Origin: Lepidostoma basale
Lineage: Eukaryota; Arthropoda; Insecta; Trichoptera; Lepidostomatidae
Direction of reading: 5' to 3'
Length of the DNA stretch: 64,000 nucleotides
NCBI GenBank assembly: GCA_022606425.2
Contig: JAHDVF020000211.1
Location: forward strand, 3,410,001 to 3,474,000
Part shown: in pieces, positions 61,555-64,000 of the stretch
Position numbering within the stretch: the first letter of the stretch is position 1
Layout: each line of letters opens with the position of its first letter
Translations under genes and position numbers: made by a program
Notes under the pieces: model-generated
The model's database searches: none
The model's input: the letters and a program-made list of their open reading frames with translations, nothing else
Told to the model about the DNA's origin: nothing

Positions 61555-61740
61555 ACACGAAAATGTCCAGGATTCCAAGAAATTTAATTCATTATTTAAT
61601 ATTGATGAAAAAACTAGTTTTGGTGACACGTTTCAGCTTGCTAGGGCACTGTCAAATGTCTCAATTCCATATACAATAATTATCATGATTTATATTTGGA
61701 TTTTTGTGTCATTGTTCAGAGAAACAATAAATAAGTAAAT
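61555..61740 (-). repeat. P3 family element, partial
   Basis: GGTGACACGTTTCAGCTTGC and GCACTGTCAAATG are the minus-strand core with GCTGAAACGTGTC. CATTGTTCAGAGAAACAATA at 61711-61731 is the terminal block. Confidence 0.55.
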
Positions 61741-61945
61741 TAACAGTGTTTACACCTTTATGCAAATAAATTGTAACAATTTTTAATTAATATAATGTAT
61801 TATGGTATAAAAATGCAAGACTATTCAGTAATTAAATGAATATTATTGAAATAAAAATTTGGCCATCGAAAGCGACATGTGATCCAAGACATTGTACTGT
61901 ACATTGTAAATCTGGAAGCCTACATTTATATTTTGTATTATATGA
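61741..61945. other. No recognisable feature
   Basis: AT-rich spacer. Confidence 0.4.
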
Positions 61946-62186
61946 TAGGGGAGATGTAGGTAATGGGGGTCACTTAAGCGAGAATTGAAAAATAAACCAA
62001 ACTATTAGTTATCTATTTATTGCTTAAGCCATATTATAAACTTTAGTTATTATACTATTAATTGAGATCACCTTTAATCACTTTAGCTTTTTGCTTTTGG
62101 AACAATAATCATTTAAAAAAAAAACTGGTTTGACCCCCATTGCCCACATCGGTTGGCAATGGTGATCAGCATGTTGACAATGGTGG

Positions 62187-62423
62187 TCAACACAAATCGC
62201 ACACATAATTGCAAGCTGAGTCCCACCCAGTGCAATCTGAATGAGCCCAAAGCCCACAAGAAGTGCACTGGAACAACATTTCATTATCTCGCCCGAATTC
62301 GCCGCATACAAGACATTGGTTGTCAGGATCTTCTGCATCATCCTCTTTGTCGTCCTGGTACAAGTCATCAGTGTTCATATCTGACGCTGAAGTATTGTTC
62401 GATTCCTGCAGAATTTTCTTCTT
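62187..62423 (-). pseudogene. Transposase C-terminus with PHD-type zinc finger
   Basis: The antisense frame reads KKILQESNNTSASDMNTDD, an acidic DDKEDDAEDPD stretch, then a C4HC3-like finger: CLVC, QCTSC, WAHSDC and VCDLC, then stop. Such acidic tails with a PHD-like finger are found at the C-terminus of many insect pogo/Tigger-like (DDE_1) transposases. The finger itself looks intact. The first methionine available to this frame is in the acidic stretch. Confidence 0.75.
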
Positions 62424-62430
62424 TATCTAT

Positions 62431-62592
62431 GTTTTTCGCGTACCTCTTCTGAAGACTCGAAAACGGGATGTTCATTGTTTTCGCAGCTTTTCTTATTGAA
62501 TAACCTTGTTCATCGATGAGCTCCACGACCTTTTTCAGGTTAGCAATAGACCAGTTAGCCTTATTTGTCTTTCTAGGACGAACGTTCGGTAT
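62431..62592 (-). pseudogene. Transposase N-terminus (psq/pogo-type HTH)
   Basis: The antisense frame PNVRPRKTNKANWS, IANLKKVVELIDEQGYSIRK and AAKTMNIPFSSLQKRYAK is a pipsqueak/CENPB-type helix-turn-helix. It probably began MPNV, the ATG now being ATA. At about 62424-62430 it joins the C-terminal part in a different frame, so the fused product would end soon after the HTH (SVRYEH, stop). Confidence 0.8.
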
Positions 62593-63035
62593 CTACAAAC
62601 CAAAAATAAGATTATTTTATCAAAGACAGGAAATGTTAACAATAAGGGTCACCTGACTCCGATTGCCTACATCGGTAAAAAAGAGAAAAAACCTACCTTG
62701 ACATAAAAGTAAAAGTGATAGTGGTAAAATGAGTTTGAAATCACGATCTAAAACGCTTTAGTCATTACATATCACAAGTGCAAAAAGAAACACTCAGTAG
62801 TTTGATCCTTACCTTCGGATTTGTCCACTCGAAAAATTAGATCAGAAGGGCCCGAAAACTTGTTACGTCTACCACTCTCTAGCACGTGATGCGAACTGAG
62901 TAAGCTGCCTACCGCTGGTGTTTCCGGCAAACAGCTAGCGTACGACGTCACTGAAACCGCCATCACGCGTATTGTTTTCGAATTAAAGGGGTGACTACCA
63001 TTGCCAACTGACTCCCATTGCCTACATCTCCCCTA

Positions 63036-63389
63036 CACAAAATATCATTACAGAAGCGCTCGTAACAAAATGACGTCATCATTGGTGCCGTTTCGATTTG
63101 TAATCATATTTTTGTAACAACGTTTCCAATATTTTTTCTAACATATTCTCATACTCTGTACGAATGTGCATGCCCTTATTGTTGACTGCGAGTGAAGTAT
63201 CTCGATTGCGTCAGACGCCAGAGATAAAGTGTATCCGCCTTCGATGATGTTCCCCATGATTATTAGATGCGTAATAATATATATTGCATATAACAATTTT
63301 GTTTTGTAATTGTACAGTCATAAAAAAAACATATCTGTGTCAGCGGAGTTCATTTATTTCTCTCTCTCTCTCTGGTTTCAATCCTGGGA
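63036..63389. other. No recognisable gene; (TC)n at 63359-63374
   Basis: Mixed sequence with one short CT microsatellite next to the following LINE end. Confidence 0.4.
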
Positions 63390-63850
63390 TTGGTTTGCAG
63401 CAATTTCCTCTATTCTTCTCTTCCATTCTTCCCTGTCTTGTGCGGCTCTTTTGAAATCTGCATATGATGAGCAGCGCACGTCCACCAACAGGTCCTCCAG
63501 GTACTTTCGGCGTGGGCGTCCCCTAGAGTTTTTTCCCTCGGTCATACCCTCCATTATGGCATGCAAGAGGCCTTCTTATCGTATTACATGACCGATCCGT
63601 CTTGCACGCCTTTCGGACAAGGTCCTGAGCAGGTGCCTTCTTCCTTCGATTCTTTGGAGAACCTCCTCATTTGTAATTTGGTCTCTCCCGGAAATTCCTA
63701 ATAGTCTTCTATAGGACCACATCTCAAAAGCCTCTAGTCTCCGTTTATCTCTTTCGGATAGGCACCATGTCTCGCAGCCGTACATCAAGATACTCCATAC
63801 ATAGGTCTTGATGAGGAGTATTCTCAGTTTTAGGTTATTTATTTATACTC
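63390..63850 (-). pseudogene. Non-LTR reverse-transcriptase C-terminus (type delta)
   Basis: The antisense frame reads LKLRILLIKTYVWSILMYGC, ETWCLSERDKRRLEAFEMWS, YRRLLGISGRDQITNEEVLQ and RARRIGHVIR. After a frameshift it continues NSRGRPRRKYLEDLLVD and RAAQDREEWKRRIEEIAANQ, stop. This is the fuller of the two delta copies (the other is at 10833-11235). The domain order fits the post-thumb region of an RTE-class polymerase. Confidence 0.85.
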
Positions 63851-64000
63851 GTACATTATAATTCAAACTTTTTTGTATGTTTTCCGTTGCAGCCTATGAA
63901 TTTATCACTGGAGTAAGCTAGCATCTATCCAGTGTTGTTCAGTCTCCAGTATAATGGAATTATGATTATAATCTACGGCGCAACCTTCGGCTTGTGCAAA
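63851..64000. other. No recognisable feature
   Basis: Window end; no feature recognised. Confidence 0.4.

Larger units (their letters stand above)
61948..63033 (-). mobile_element. pogo/Tigger-like transposon, internally deleted
   Basis: Terminal inverted repeats GGGGAGATGTAGGTAATGGG (left) and GGGGAGATGTAGGCAATGGG (right, reversed) are flanked by TA on both sides (61946-61947, 63034-63035). Internal copies of the repeat core (CCATTGCCCACAT near 62137, CGATTGCCTACAT near 62659) may be transposase binding sites. Inside, on the minus strand, lie the first and last parts of a CENPB/pogo-type transposase; the central DNA-binding and DDE domains are missing. At 1.09 kb it is a non-autonomous derivative. 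Confidence 0.85.

Noticed and set aside
62187..62378. Host PHD-finger gene
   Set aside because: The finger lies between pogo-type inverted repeats and follows a transposase-type acidic linker, so it is the end of a transposase.
62593..62696. Intron between a short first exon and the transposase HTH
   Set aside because: Donor- and acceptor-like strings exist (CAAG/GTAGG and TTTGTAG), but the only nearby ATG gives the wrong frame, and the family start MPNV explains the ATA better.

Overview
This is non-coding eukaryotic DNA, about two-thirds A+T, most likely from an insect and probably a moth or butterfly. That assignment is an inference from the repeats: RTE-type reverse-transcriptase tails like those of Lepidoptera (one resembles the Heliconius HmRTE-e01 type), tRNA-derived SINEs, and mariner, pogo, hAT and PIF/Harbinger-like remnants. 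I found no credible host protein-coding gene, rRNA gene or intact tRNA gene. No reverse-transcriptase catalytic core is present either: every recognisable LINE is a 5'-truncated 3' end.

Layout. The window is a mosaic of short, dead mobile elements. (1) More than 20 fragments of one RTE-like LINE ('RTE-alpha'; C-terminal motif GRPRKTWHDQI, 3' tail GTTAGTTAG) lie on both strands throughout. Several have exact target-site duplications, one is a twin-priming inversion, and some are paired head-to-head or tail-to-tail. (2) Five other reverse-transcriptase C-termini lie at 7.3, 10.8/63.4, 13.1/54.7, 15.4/49.7 and 34.6/57.0/58.6 kb. A CR1/L2 tail lies at 36.4 kb, and a CR1/jockey-like family (motif RTNLPLVTPVGRAIS) has about 15 copies. 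(3) tRNA-derived SINEs occur in two tail types (A and B). A separate non-tRNA SINE ('SINE-R') ends in the RTE-alpha tail. (4) DNA transposons include a 1.09 kb pogo/Tigger-like deletion derivative at 61.95-63.03 kb keeping an N-terminal helix-turn-helix and a C-terminal PHD finger, a deleted mariner at 23.9 kb, a hAT at 44.6 kb with an 8-bp duplication, a Harbinger-like element at 20.2 kb, and several foldback MITEs. (5) Many short inverted-repeat elements belong to at least seven sequence families (called P1-P8 here). (6) Short CpG-rich islets (3.2, 6.7, 13.5, 15.2, 28.4, 37.5, 52.7, 54.0, 56.2 kb) stand out from the AT-rich background and are unexplained.

Most interesting signal. The P families differ in sequence but share one architecture: a CTGANGA-like box, a short hairpin, GAAAC, a tiny self-complementary stem, GTC, then a strand that can pair with the bases just before the first box. 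This is the order of a type I hammerhead ribozyme with a minimal stem III. In P1, P4, P5 and P7 the proposed stem I pairs through four different sequences, which looks like covariation. All copies carry one extra base between the second core box and stem II, so activity is unproven. Hammerheads with very short stem III are known from Penelope-like retroelements, and I infer these are terminal pieces of such elements or of elements parasitising them.

How the parts relate. Two SINE-LINE partnerships are visible. SINE-B and a LINE 3' end at 13.9-14.3 kb share a 3' stem-loop. SINE-R shares about 70 nt with RTE-alpha, including the last coding codons of the LINE. The nested insertions (RTE interrupted by a MITE and a SINE; P2 interrupted by a CR1/L2 tail; P1 interrupted by SINE-R; a MITE edge hit by RTE) give a relative order of activity.
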